From the NCBI RefSeq assembly GCF_018128285.1, contig NZ_CP072380.1:868001-932000 (forward strand): a stretch of 64,000 bases of DNA, in the 5' to 3' direction. The translations under genes and the position numbers were made by a program. Positions 56,225 through 64,000 of this stretch are shown here, one piece after another. Below the pieces are notes generated by a model. It did not search any database. It was given only the letters and a program-made list of their open reading frames with translations, and had not been told where the DNA came from. The stretch is from Atopobium sp. oral taxon 416. Lineage in GTDB: Bacteria; Actinomycetota; Coriobacteriia; Coriobacteriales; Atopobiaceae. Each line of letters begins with the position of its first letter. Position 1 is the stretch's first letter.

Positions 56225-56378
56225 CACAGTTTTGCAGTTTGAATAGCTAACGATTCCGTCGCGTGCCCAGGTAACTGGGCAATTTTTTATATCAAACTTC
56301 AAGTATTTTACTTGTTATGTACGGTAATTTACCCTACAATAAGGAAGCAATGTTGCCGCAGGCGGGAGGCGCTTTCAC

Positions 56379-58121
56379 ATGTTCCTCAAGAAGACGAAGA
56401 GGCCCAACGGCCGGATCACGCTGTCGGCCGTGCAGGGCTATCGCGACCCGAAGACCGGCAGGCCCAAGCAAAGGAGCGTCGAGACGTTCGGCTACGTCGA
56501 CGAGCTCGAGAAGGAATTCAAGGACCCGCTCGCCCACTTCGCCGAGGTCGTGAAGGCCATGGACGAGGAGCGCCTCGCCGCCGAGGGGCCCCAGACCATC
56601 ACGATCCACCCGCTCCAGAAGGTGGACAAGCGCGCGGCCAACCGCAAGTGCGTCGGGGACGCGGTGCCTATGGCCTACTACGACGCCTTGGGCATAGAGG
56701 GCTCGATCCGCTCCAACATGCGCGGGCGCAAGGTGGCCTTCGACGTCAACTCCCTCCTGCGCCTTCTGGTCTCCGAGAGGCTGCTCTCGCTAGGGTCTGA
56801 GCATGCCGCCTGGCAACGCGCCGACAGGCACCTCCTCAAGGCCGACCTCGGCGAGGCGGACGTGTACTGGGGGCTGGGCGAGCTCTCCCGCATGAAGGGG
56901 GCGATCGTCTCCAAGATGAACGCCTCCATCGCCGCCGCGGGGATAAGGGACCTCTCCAACGGCTACTACGACTGCACGAACTACTTCTTCGAGAGCGACG
57001 GGGACGACTTGCGCCGCCGCGGCGCGGGCAAGGAGCACAGGCCGGTGCCGATCGTGCAGATGGGACTCATGCAGGACGGCAACGGGGTGCCGGTGGACTT
57101 CAACCTCTTCTTGGGGAACACCCACGACGACGCCACGCTGATCGACGCCCTCCCGGAGGCGAAGCGCGCCGCGGGCATGGGGCGCGTGGTCACGGTCGCC
57201 GACAAGGGCATGAACTGCGCGTGCAACATAATAGCCACCGTGGCCCGAGGGGACGGGTTCGTGTTCTCGCAGTCGATACGCGGCGCCAAGTCGCGCCGCG
57301 AGCTCAGGGAGTGGGTCCTTTCCGACGGGGGCTACGACGTGCGGGGGGACGGCGAGTTCAAGATGAAGTCGCGCCAGGACGTGAAGCTCGTCAAGGTCCC
57401 AAGGGAGGACTCGCGCGACGGCAAGGCCCACGAGGTCGAGGTCCCGGTCCTCGTGGTGGCGTTTTGGTCGCGCAAGTACGCCGAGCGCGCCCGCCATGAG
57501 AGGGAAAAAGTGCTCCAGAAATCCGAGCAGCTTGTCAAATCTCCCGGCAAATACACCAAGGCCACCCACCTCGGCGCCGCCAAGTACGTGCGCAACGTCG
57601 AGTTCGACGCCGACACGGGAGAGGTGATCGACAATCCCAAGAAGCCCGAGCTCGACCTGAAGGCGATAGACGAGGATGCGGCATGCGACGGCTACTACTG
57701 CATCGTCACCTCCGAGACCTCCTGGGAGCCCGGGCACGTCATCGACACCTACCGGGAGCTTTGGAGGATCGAGGAGTCGTTCAAGGTCACGAAGTCGCAC
57801 CTGAGGGCGCGTCTTGTGTTCGTGTGGACGAGGGAGCACATCCAGGCCCACTTCCTCACCTGCTACATAGCGCTTACCATCGAGCGCGTCATCGAGCACG
57901 CGCTCGGGCACAGGTACTCGGCGGGGGAAATCCTGGACGACCTTCGCGCGCAGGAATGCGTGCACGCGGAGGGCGAGTGGTGGCTCCTGAGCCACCGCAC
58001 GGACCTCACCGACGAGCTTTTCTCCCTGATAGGGGAAGAGGCCCCGCGCAAGTGGATGACCATGTCCTCGCTCAAGGCCTTGTTCAGAAAGGGCAAGGAA
58101 GTTCGCTGGAAGCCCGCGTAA
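56379..58121 (+). CDS. IS1634-family (IS4 superfamily) transposase
   Basis: A 580-residue DDE transposase. The N-terminus FLKKTKRPNGRITLSAVQGYRDPKTGRPKQRSVETFGYVDEL is typical of the family; LSNGYYDCTNYFFES carries the first Asp, VVTVADKGMNCACN the second, and TYRELWRIEESFKVTKSHLRARLVFVW the Glu of the YREK-like motif. Frame, length and SD (GGGAGG) are intact, so it is probably active or recently active, in contrast to nearly every other IS here. Confidence 0.9.
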   Translation: MFLKKTKRPNGRITLSAVQGYRDPKTGRPKQRSVETFGYVDELEKEFKDPLAHFAEVVKAMDEERLAAEGPQTITIHPLQKVDKRAANRKCVGDAVPMAYYDALGIEGSIRSNMRGRKVAFDVNSLLRLLVSERLLSLGSEHAAWQRADRHLLKADLGEADVYWGLGELSRMKGAIVSKMNASIAAAGIRDLSNGYYDCTNYFFESDGDDLRRRGAGKEHRPVPIVQMGLMQDGNGVPVDFNLFLGNTHDDATLIDALPEAKRAAGMGRVVTVADKGMNCACNIIATVARGDGFVFSQSIRGAKSRRELREWVLSDGGYDVRGDGEFKMKSRQDVKLVKVPREDSRDGKAHEVEVPVLVVAFWSRKYAERARHEREKVLQKSEQLVKSPGKYTKATHLGAAKYVRNVEFDADTGEVIDNPKKPELDLKAIDEDAACDGYYCIVTSETSWEPGHVIDTYRELWRIEESFKVTKSHLRARLVFVWTREHIQAHFLTCYIALTIERVIEHALGHRYSAGEILDDLRAQECVHAEGEWWLLSHRTDLTDELFSLIGEEAPRKWMTMSSLKALFRKGKEVRWKPA

Positions 58122-58143
58122 CACTACAGAAAATATACAAGGA

Positions 58144-58188
58144 AAAAAGGCTGTTTTACCAGTTCAGAATAGGTAAAACAGCCTTTTT
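58144..58188. terminator. Bidirectional terminator inside the IS1634-type element
   Basis: AAAAAGGCTGTTTTACC and GGTAAAACAGCCTTTTT form a perfect 17-bp stem with an 11-base loop; A- and T-runs on either side suit both strands. Confidence 0.9.
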
Positions 58189-58203
58189 AACTGCAAAAGT
58201 CAG

Positions 58204-58523
58204 GAAGTAGAGCCGGCTTGGGTGGAGCAAAGCTGGGCTGCGCATGAGGGCAGGTCTTTGCGCTTAGAATTCCCAAGCTCGCAGGGTCAGGCTCGCTGCT
58301 GCTTGGACTGCAGCCTTCATGAGCTATCCGGAATCTTTCTGGGGCGAATCTTCAGAGCAAGTACAACGTGACCCCGCAGAAGACCTCCAGCAGGCACTTT
58401 CAGCCTAGGCGCTTGCGAGGCCTGCGGTTGAGGGTATCGTGCACCTCCTGGACCTCTTCGCCGCTCACGTCGTCCAGGGATCTGCCCTTCGAGAAGAAGT
58501 CGCGAAGGAGCCCGTTGGTGTTC
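58204..58523. repeat. 320-bp direct repeat flanking an IS1634-family element, right copy
   Basis: Right-hand copy of the repeat at 55905-56224. It remains joined to the rest of the IS30 transposase remnant, showing that the target was inside that gene. Confidence 0.88.
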
Positions 58524-59026
58524 TCATTGGTGTCCCGCTCCCAGGGGATAGCAGGCAGAAGAAGACCAAGCACTGAGAGCCTCCTGAAGCCCCTCGGTGT
58601 ACGCGAACTGCCTGCCGCGCTCCAGCGTGAGCGTCTCCATCGGCTTGCCGCAAGGCGCCCCTTCGATTGCTGGCTTCACCTGCGCGCACATCTTGCCTTT
58701 GGCGAGGATCCCGCTCTTGCAGTCCCGTGACCAGGCACGCGCCACCCTGGGTGAGCAGCGCTGCTCGAAGATCTTCTCGCAGACGATGCGTACGCTTCGG
58801 GGTCGCCAGCAGCTTTTTGTGCCTGTACCTCCTGCTTTTGCGCCGTGTGCTCGATAGCGTAGGCGACGCTGTAGCGGCTGCGCTTCCTCACGTGCCATAA
58901 GTTGCGCTTGATCTTCCCGGAGACAATCGACTTATCGCAGCCGATGGTGTCTGGGCTGTCTTTGTCGTGGAGCATGATAGCGATGGTCTCGCGCTGGTAG
59001 ATGCTAAGATGGTAGTAGCGGCTCAT
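58353..59026 (-). pseudogene. IS30-family transposase remnant
   Basis: The N-terminus reads MSRYYHLSIYQRETIAIMLHDKDSPDTIG with the IS30 HTH. Frames then break (VCEKIFEQRCSP; KPAIEGAPCGKPMETLTLERGRQFAY) before the C-terminal NTNGLLRDFFSKGRSLDDVSGEEVQEVHDTLNRRPRKRLG, where a TGA replaces the expected Trp codon. The C-terminal 320 bases are also present at 55905-56224. Confidence 0.75.
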
Positions 59027-59246
59027 GAGATCCTCCCAGTCGGTTTCTTTCACAAGCACCCTTCTAGGAGCCCGCAGGCTGTGGTCTTTTCAGGAGCGTT
59101 GCACTAGCAGTGAATAATCACCATCTGTACTCTTTAAAGCTTCTGTGGGGCTTATGCTCACGCCGCCTTCTTGCAACAGAGGGCATAATCCACATCGTGT
59201 CCCTGCGAGAACTCGCACGCTGTTTTTCTATCACGTGGGTACCTAG
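59027..59246. other. Unassigned stretch between IS30 remnant and miniature element
   Basis: No gene, promoter or RNA feature recognised. It may include the outer end of the IS30 remnant. Confidence 0.3.
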
Positions 59247-59334
59247 GGAAACGATGATTAATGCCTATGCCGGCTACGAAAGGCCACGTGGGTGGTCCTT
59301 TCTGACACATCATTGGGAATTAATCATCGTTTCC
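59247..59334. mobile_element. 88-bp miniature derivative of the IS5-type element
   Basis: Ends GGAAACGATGATTAAT and its complement are flanked by CTAG (59243-59246, 59335-59338). The interior (GTGTCAGAAAGGACC...GGCCTTTCGTAGCCGGCAT on the minus strand) matches the terminal region of the full-length copies. It has no coding capacity, so it would need transposase in trans. Confidence 0.85.
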
Positions 59335-59553
59335 CTAGCGTTTGCATTGCTTTGCCAATGAAGTGACCGTTGCACCGATATTCTTCAATGAAGCAGTTCT
59401 TTTGGTCTTCTTGATACCTCTGACACTCCAATCTTTGAGTCAGATGTACAGATTTTTGTCGGCCCCTCCTTTGGTACACTAACCGATGCGCATATACTTA
59501 TCAGTGATCAGTTTAAACACATTTCTTTGACACCACGTGATAAGGAGAGTGCT
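59335..59553. promoter_or_regulatory. Upstream region of the selenium/molybdenum maturation operon
   Basis: About 220 bases without a gene. It includes a TGATCA palindrome within ATCAGTGATCAGTT (about 59500-59513) and the SD AAGGAGA at 59542-59548. The 29-bp operator is not found here, so this operon is probably controlled differently. Confidence 0.4.
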
Positions 59554-60165
59554 GTGCGTGTTGATGCAAGAAATCAGACCTGTCCGAAACCGGTTGTTAT
59601 GGCCCTTGGAGCCTTGCCGAAGCTGCAAAAAGGTGAGAGCCTCGAGGTCATCGTAAATAACGAGGCCGCCGTCCACAACTTGGCCCGCCTGGCGCAGGAG
59701 AAAGACTGCGACCTTAAGACCGAGGCGAATGGTGACGAGACGATATTGACGTTGACGCCGCGCGGTGTGATCACCTCTGACCGCTCCGCTCAGGATGAAG
59801 CTGCTGATTTCTGCGAGATCCCGGACGTCAATTCCTCCGTTATCGCAATTGGTAAGGACCACATGGGCGAGGGCAACGACGAGCTCGGTAAGATCCTGAT
59901 TGAAGGCTTGATCTATGCATTCGCTCACCAGGCGAAGGTCCCCAAGAAGATGATCTTCTTCAACGGCGGTGCCTACCTCACCTGCAAAGGCTCTGAGAGC
60001 CTCGAGGACCTGAAGGAGCTTGAGAAGCGCGGCACCACGATCCTGACCTGTGGCACCTGCCTTGACTACTACAAGATGCGTGACCAGCTCGCAATCGGCG
60101 GCGTCACGAATCTCTATGAGATCGCACAGACCTTCTCCTCCAATCCGGGTGTCACGCTGATCTAA
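59554..60165 (+). CDS. yedF: YedF-family sulfurtransferase-like selenium metabolism protein
   Basis: A 203-residue protein. The N-terminal TusA/SirA-like domain has the active-site motif QTCPKPVVMA; the C-terminal DsrE-like domain has KKMIFFNGGAYLT and TCGTCLDYY. The family is linked to labile selenium cofactors of molybdenum hydroxylases and may carry or deliver selenium. The GTG behind AAGGAGA was chosen. First gene of yedF-yqeB-selD-xdhC. Confidence 0.9.
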   Translation: MRVDARNQTCPKPVVMALGALPKLQKGESLEVIVNNEAAVHNLARLAQEKDCDLKTEANGDETILTLTPRGVITSDRSAQDEAADFCEIPDVNSSVIAIGKDHMGEGNDELGKILIEGLIYAFAHQAKVPKKMIFFNGGAYLTCKGSESLEDLKELEKRGTTILTCGTCLDYYKMRDQLAIGGVTNLYEIAQTFSSNPGVTLI

Positions 60166-60188
60166 GTCCGAGGTTTATAAGGAACACT

Positions 60189-61049
60189 ATGCTCGTTGTT
60201 ATCCGTGGCGCAGGGGATATCGCCACCGGGGTGGCGCTTCGGCTTTTTCGGAGCGGTATGCAGATCGTGATGTGCGATCTACCCATCTCAACCTCAATCC
60301 GTCGTACCGTCTGCTTCAGTGAAGCGATCCGTTTGGGAAGCTACTCCGTCGAGGGTGTGGAAGCGGTCAAGGCCACCGATCCTCAGGAGGCGCTCAAGCT
60401 TGCTCAAAGCCACAAGATCGCCGTTCTGGCAGATCCTGAAGCGAACTGCATCAAAGAGCTCAAGCCACAGGTTGTGGTCGATGCGATCTTAGCTAAGAAG
60501 AACCTGGGCACCACAAAGGATATGGCGCCCGTGGTTATCGCCTGCGGCCCGGGCTTTGAGGCTCAGAAGGACTGCGACGCGGTGATTGAGACGATGCGCG
60601 GCCACTATCTGGGTCGTGTCTGGTACTTTGGAAAGCCGATTCCCAACACGGCGGTGCCGGGCTTGATCGGCGGCTATGCCGGTGAGCGCGTGATGCGCGC
60701 CCCTGCAGATGGCACCTTTGAGGGTGTGGCCTCGATCGGCGATATGGTCCACCAAGGGGATGTGTGTGGCACCGTGGCGGGTAAGCCGATGCTCGCAACG
60801 CTTGGCGGCGTGGTCCGTGGCCTGATCCAGACCGGGGCACACGTGCATAAAGGCATGAAGTCAGGCGACGTGGACCCCAGAGGGGTCGTTGCCTATTCTC
60901 GCTGTGCCTCGGATAAGGCAATCGCCGTCGGCGGCGGTGTTCTGGAAGCGATTTTGAATCTTTCGGGTGCTCTGGCGGACAGTAAGCCGCTGGTTACCGA
61001 ACAGGGAGAGCGTCCGGTTCGAGACGACGAGGAGCAAAACCATGAGTGA
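60189..61049 (+). CDS. yqeB: YqeB-family selenium-dependent molybdenum hydroxylase maturation protein
   Basis: A 286-residue protein of the EF2563/YqeB family. It opens with a Rossmann-like VVIRGAGDIATGVALRLFRSG and contains the conserved ACGPGFEAQKDCDAVIET and GVLEAILNLSG. Known only by co-occurrence with selenium-dependent xanthine dehydrogenases, where it is thought to help make or insert the selenium-containing cofactor. Its stop overlaps the selD start by eight bases (ATGAGTGA), so expression is coupled. SD AAGGAAC. Confidence 0.9.
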   Translation: MLVVIRGAGDIATGVALRLFRSGMQIVMCDLPISTSIRRTVCFSEAIRLGSYSVEGVEAVKATDPQEALKLAQSHKIAVLADPEANCIKELKPQVVVDAILAKKNLGTTKDMAPVVIACGPGFEAQKDCDAVIETMRGHYLGRVWYFGKPIPNTAVPGLIGGYAGERVMRAPADGTFEGVASIGDMVHQGDVCGTVAGKPMLATLGGVVRGLIQTGAHVHKGMKSGDVDPRGVVAYSRCASDKAIAVGGGVLEAILNLSGALADSKPLVTEQGERPVRDDEEQNHE

Positions 61050-62112
61050 AGCGAAGGACGACGTAAAACTTACCAAACTCGCTGAGTGTGCCGGCTGTGC
61101 CGCGAAGGTGGGCGCCGGAGAATTAGTGGAGCTCTTGACTGGGCTTCCCACACGCCGTGATCCCAACCTGATCGTGGGGTACGACAAGGCTGACGATGCG
61201 GCGGTCTATAAGCTGAGCGACGACCTGGCCTTTGTGACGACGCTCGATTTCTTCCCGCCGATTGTGGACGACCCATATACTTACGGCGCCATCGCCGCAG
61301 CCAATGCGCTCTCCGACATTTTCGCAATGGGCGGAGAGGCCAAAGTCGCCCTGAACATTATGGCAATACCGGAGGATATGCCCTCTGATATCGTGCACGA
61401 TATCCTCCGTGGCGGTTACGAGAAAGTCTACGAAGCCGGAGCCTCCATCGCGGGTGGACACTCCATCTACGACAAAGAGCCGAAGTATGGCCTGGCCGTG
61501 GTCGGCCTCGTCAACCCCAAGAAGCTCTTAACTAATGCGGGTGCCAAGGTCGGGGACGTCTTGATCTACACCAAGCCGTTGGGTATCGGTCCTACCGTCA
61601 CCGCCGATAGAGAGGGACTCGCAAAGCCTGAGAGTGAGCAGATGGCGCTCGATGCGATGCTCACGCTCAATCGGGCTGCGTGCGATACGATGGTCCAGTA
61701 TAAGGTGCACGCAGTAACGGATGTCACCGGTTTTGGTATGATGGGCCACCTGTTGGAGATGGCGCAGGGTGCCGATGTTGACATCAATATCGACGCCGAT
61801 AACATCCAATTGATCCCGGGTGTCCGCGACATTGCAAAACTCGGCCTGCTTCCCGCTGGTGAGTACCGTAACCGCCATTTTGCGGAGACGGAGGTGGATG
61901 CCCCGGGCGTGCCGCTTGATCTGATGGATGTGCTTTTCTGTCCGGAGACCTCCGGCGGTCTGATGATTGCGGTCGATCCTCAGGATGCCCCGGCTTTGCT
62001 TGATGCGCTGAAGGCAAATGATAAGGTGATGTACGTGAGCGAAGTGGGCAGCGTTGCCGAGCATACGGCAGGTAAACGCATCCATGTCCACAGCAGTGAG
62101 ACAACGGCATAA
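61042..62112 (+). CDS. selD: Selenide, water dikinase
   Basis: A 356-residue enzyme making selenophosphate from selenide and ATP. ECAGCAAKVGAGEL near residue 15 aligns with the E. coli G-C-G-C-K site: the catalytic Cys and the Lys are present, the second Cys is Ala. DFFPPIVDDPYTYGAIAAANALSDIFAMGG and GGHSIYDKEPKYGLAV are standard. No in-frame UGA is seen at the catalytic residue, so this is the Cys form. The ATG overlapping yqeB was chosen over one 75 bases upstream. Its product would feed the labile selenium of the xanthine dehydrogenase. Confidence 0.93.
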   Translation: MSEAKDDVKLTKLAECAGCAAKVGAGELVELLTGLPTRRDPNLIVGYDKADDAAVYKLSDDLAFVTTLDFFPPIVDDPYTYGAIAAANALSDIFAMGGEAKVALNIMAIPEDMPSDIVHDILRGGYEKVYEAGASIAGGHSIYDKEPKYGLAVVGLVNPKKLLTNAGAKVGDVLIYTKPLGIGPTVTADREGLAKPESEQMALDAMLTLNRAACDTMVQYKVHAVTDVTGFGMMGHLLEMAQGADVDINIDADNIQLIPGVRDIAKLGLLPAGEYRNRHFAETEVDAPGVPLDLMDVLFCPETSGGLMIAVDPQDAPALLDALKANDKVMYVSEVGSVAEHTAGKRIHVHSSETTA

Positions 62113-62138
62113 CCCACCTGAGAAAGAAAGTTAGATAT

Positions 62139-63173
62139 ATGAGTGATTCACACGAGACCCTGCGCGACGAGCAGTTTGTAGGAAAGCTGGCCGCCGAGGT
62201 CGAGGCCGGCCATCCGTTTGTTATGTCCTCCATCTTAGCGACGCAGGGCTCAATGCCCCGGCACGCCTCTGCGCGTATGGTGCTGCTCGCAGACGGTTCC
62301 TTTATCGGTACGATCGGCGGTGGTCGCATCGAGATGATGGCACAGGAGCGCTCCCAGAAGGTAATGAGCGGAGAAAGGGGTAACTCGATCGAGTGGCTGA
62401 CCCACGCAAAGACAAAGATGGCCTGCGGGGGCGACGCATTGGTCTCGGTGCGCCATTCGTTCCCGGCGAAGCAGGAGCTCCATATCCTGAAGGATGAGAT
62501 CTTAGGCTGCCTCAAGGAGGGCAAGCCCTTCCTGCTGGAAGAGGACTGGTCTGATCCTGCAGATGTGAAGATCACGACAGTAGAGTTGGATGAGCTGCCC
62601 GCAGATGACAAGCGCGCTAGTGCGGATGTCCCAGTCTGGGATGAGACCACCAAGCTCTACAGTGAGCCCATGGGGGCAGACCCGAAGGCCTTTATCTTCG
62701 GTGCGGGCCATGTCGGGCATGCGTTGACCCCGGTGCTCGCGAGCGTCGGCTTCAAGGTGATCATAATGGACGATCGCCCCGACCTCTCCAAGTCGGAGGA
62801 TTTCCCCCAGGCTGAGAAGGTCCTGGTCGGAGACTTCAAGAAGCTCAACGACTATGTGCACATCACTCCGCGTGACTATGTGGTGGTGCTGACCCACGGC
62901 CATAAAGGGGATATCGATGTGCTCGAGCAGGCTCTGAAGAACCACCCCGCATATGTGGGCTGCATCGGGAGCCGTAGCAAAGCCGCGTTTGCGCGTCAGA
63001 CATTGATTGAGCGGGGGTGCGACCCAACCGATGTGCAGAACATCCATCTGCCAATTGGTGAGGATATCTTGGCGGTAACGCCGTCGGAGATTGCAATCTC
63101 GATTGCCGCCCAGATGATTGAGTGCCGTGCAGAGTATCGTCCCGACTGTCCCCATCAGCACATCAAGAACTAG
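62139..63173 (+). CDS. xdhC: XdhC/CoxI-family molybdenum hydroxylase maturation factor
   Basis: A 344-residue cytosolic factor. The XdhC/CoxI N-terminal domain shows SSILATQGSMPRHASARMVL and GTIGGGRIE; the C-terminal Rossmann domain has FIFGAGHVGHAL, IMDDRP, VVLTHGHKGD and YVGCIGSRSK. XdhC proteins bind the molybdenum cofactor, help sulfurate it (here perhaps selenate it) and insert it into the apoenzyme. It follows selD by 26 bases. It is unrelated to the Fe-S subunit also called XdhC in E. coli. Confidence 0.9.
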   Translation: MSDSHETLRDEQFVGKLAAEVEAGHPFVMSSILATQGSMPRHASARMVLLADGSFIGTIGGGRIEMMAQERSQKVMSGERGNSIEWLTHAKTKMACGGDALVSVRHSFPAKQELHILKDEILGCLKEGKPFLLEEDWSDPADVKITTVELDELPADDKRASADVPVWDETTKLYSEPMGADPKAFIFGAGHVGHALTPVLASVGFKVIIMDDRPDLSKSEDFPQAEKVLVGDFKKLNDYVHITPRDYVVVLTHGHKGDIDVLEQALKNHPAYVGCIGSRSKAAFARQTLIERGCDPTDVQNIHLPIGEDILAVTPSEIAISIAAQMIECRAEYRPDCPHQHIKN

Positions 63174-63200
63174 CCAGAGAACACTAGAGACATGAATACC

Positions 63201-63242
63201 AACGCTTGGGTAGCGGAATCACTCCGTTACCCTGGCGTTTTT
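63201..63242 (+). terminator. Terminator after the maturation operon
   Basis: AACGCTTGGGTAGCGGA pairs with TCCGTTACCCTGGCGTT (two mismatches) and runs into a T-tract. Confidence 0.85.
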
Positions 63243-63409
63243 GCTTTCAGTTAGCCCAGTATCAGAGATTGCTCCAGTGTGGTGGATCTGACCGTTTAGT
63301 GCGTGTTTATTGTTCCAGTGACCGGTCCTGCTCTGGTGCGATAGAGTCAATGGAGTATAACGAAAAGGATGATAGTATACCTTACAAAAAGTAAGAAAGA
63401 GTTTGCCTG

Positions 63410-64000
63410 ATGCATGACACTGAAGGAAGACACATTGAATATCTGCGTCTTTCAATCACAGATCGGTGCAACTGTCGCTGTCAGTACTGTATGCCGGCAG
63501 AGGGGGTACCCAAGCTCAGGCATCAGGATATCTGCTCATTTGAGGAGTTGGCACACATCACCCAGGTGATGACAGAAATGGGTGTGCATAAAGTGAGGAT
63601 CACCGGGGGAGACCCGCTGGTGCGGCGTGGGGTCGTCGACTTTGTCGCAATGCTCCACGCAATCCCCGGGATCGACGAGCTCACGATGACTACCAATGGC
63701 CTGGGGCTTCCCCGCCTTGCAAAGCCCTTGAAGGAAGCGGGGTTGGATCGGCTCAATATCTCGCTGGATACGCTCAATCCTGAGCTCTATCACCGGATCA
63801 CTCGGACTGGGACGCTCGATCAGGCATTGGCTGGTATTCAGGCTGCCCGTGAGGCAGGTTTTACCCATACCAAGTTCAATGCGGTGCTGATGGGCGGCAT
63901 CAATGATACTGAGGTGCCTGAGCTGGTGAAACTCACGAAAGATGGATCCTACGAGATGCGCTTTATTGAGTTGATGCCAATGGGGCCTTGCGCCGTCTGG
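63410..64000 (+). CDS. moaA: GTP 3',8-cyclase MoaA (partial, runs off the window)
   Basis: The first 197 residues of a radical SAM enzyme that starts molybdopterin synthesis from GTP. The cluster motif is in ITDRCNCRCQYCMPAEG (CxxxCxxC); VRITGGDPLVRRG, TTNGLGLPRLA, LDRLNISLDTLNPELY and RFIELMPMG follow. The usual Glu of the GGEP motif is Asp here (GGDP), an uncommon but conservative change. Start at an ATG behind AAGAAAGAG. It fits the need of the two molybdenum hydroxylases for cofactor. The 236-base gap before it shows no clear Moco riboswitch. Confidence 0.9.
   Translation, partial: MHDTEGRHIEYLRLSITDRCNCRCQYCMPAEGVPKLRHQDICSFEELAHITQVMTEMGVHKVRITGGDPLVRRGVVDFVAMLHAIPGIDELTMTTNGLGLPRLAKPLKEAGLDRLNISLDTLNPELYHRITRTGTLDQALAGIQAAREAGFTHTKFNAVLMGGINDTEVPELVKLTKDGSYEMRFIELMPMGPCAVW

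Larger units (their letters stand above)
56225..58203 (+). mobile_element. IS1634-family insertion sequence, apparently intact
   Basis: The element is 1979 bp. Its ends match as imperfect inverted repeats at equal distance from both junctions (left CACAGTTTTGCAGTTTGAA, right complement CTGACTTTTGCAGTTAAAA). It holds one uninterrupted transposase gene, a leader with an AT-rich promoter-like stretch (about 56290-56345), and a strong bidirectional terminator near the right end. Flanks are the 320-bp direct repeats. Confidence 0.87.

Noticed and set aside
56790-58124. 444-codon frame antisense to the IS1634-type transposase
   Set aside because: Its low-complexity composition mirrors the transposase codons; no homology recognised.
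61042-61120. Selenocysteine-containing SelD
   Set aside because: The catalytic position is a Cys codon (TGT) with no in-frame TGA, so the ordinary Cys form is read.
63243-63409. Molybdenum-cofactor riboswitch before moaA
   Set aside because: The gap has some pairing potential (CCAGTG and CACTGG-like pieces) but I could not match the Moco RNA architecture; a covariance search would decide.
1-64000. CRISPR array, prophage, tRNA or rRNA genes
   Set aside because: I saw no regularly spaced repeats, phage structural genes, cloverleaf-like T-loop sequences or rRNA segments in reading both strands by eye.

Overview
The window looks like part of the chromosome of an anaerobic, moderately high-GC gut actinobacterium, most likely of the class Coriobacteriia (Olsenella/Collinsella-like). 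That placement is inferred from gene content, GC-rich codon use and anaerobic metabolism; no rRNA or tRNA gene is present to confirm it.

Two catabolic themes dominate. The first is anaerobic purine/urate breakdown. It comprises ssnA, ygfK, a fused selenium-dependent xanthine dehydrogenase and a second three-subunit molybdenum hydroxylase (26-11364); two identical copies of 2,3-diaminopropionate ammonia-lyase (19594-20820 and 30631-31857); ygeY, ygeW, carbamate kinase, a ModE/MocA fusion, hydantoinase, ridA and guanine deaminase (43699-51597); and the selenium/molybdenum maturation genes yedF, yqeB, selD, an xdhC-family gene and the start of moaA (59554-end). Together this matches the gene set reported for gut bacteria that ferment urate and purines via 2,3-diaminopropionate, with carbamoyl phosphate and carbamate kinase yielding ATP.

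The second theme is sugar use. An IclR regulator diverges from a set encoding an altronate-dehydratase-like pair, an SDR dehydrogenase, a FucP-like permease, a lactonase-type amidohydrolase and a DapA-family aldolase (11448-17834). The order and families resemble the Campylobacter jejuni fuc locus for non-phosphorylative L-fucose oxidation. A galactitol-type PTS with a rhamnulose-1-phosphate-type aldolase lies at 34861-37935, but its IIA gene and a following dhaK gene are broken.

Between these blocks lies an insertion-sequence graveyard (about 18.0-34.5 kb, 38.9-41.0 kb, 51.8-53.1 kb and 55.9-59.3 kb) with remnants of the IS110, IS3, IS256, IS1595, IS21, IS5 and IS30 families. One IS1634-family element appears intact and is flanked by an identical 320-bp direct repeat. 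An AT-rich ABC exporter pair (25992-27336) sits among the remnants. The IS5-type element is present as two inverted copies plus an 88-bp miniature derivative.

Regulatory signals visible directly include a 29-bp palindrome before dpaL copy 2, before ygeY and near 17974, which suggests common control of the diaminopropionate/urate genes. Others are a divergent palindrome in the iclR/fuc intergenic region, a 34-bp leader shared by the fuc operon and dpaL copy 1, and many intrinsic terminators. AmmeMemoRadiSam genes (41048-43299), whose function is unknown, diverge from the ygeY operon.
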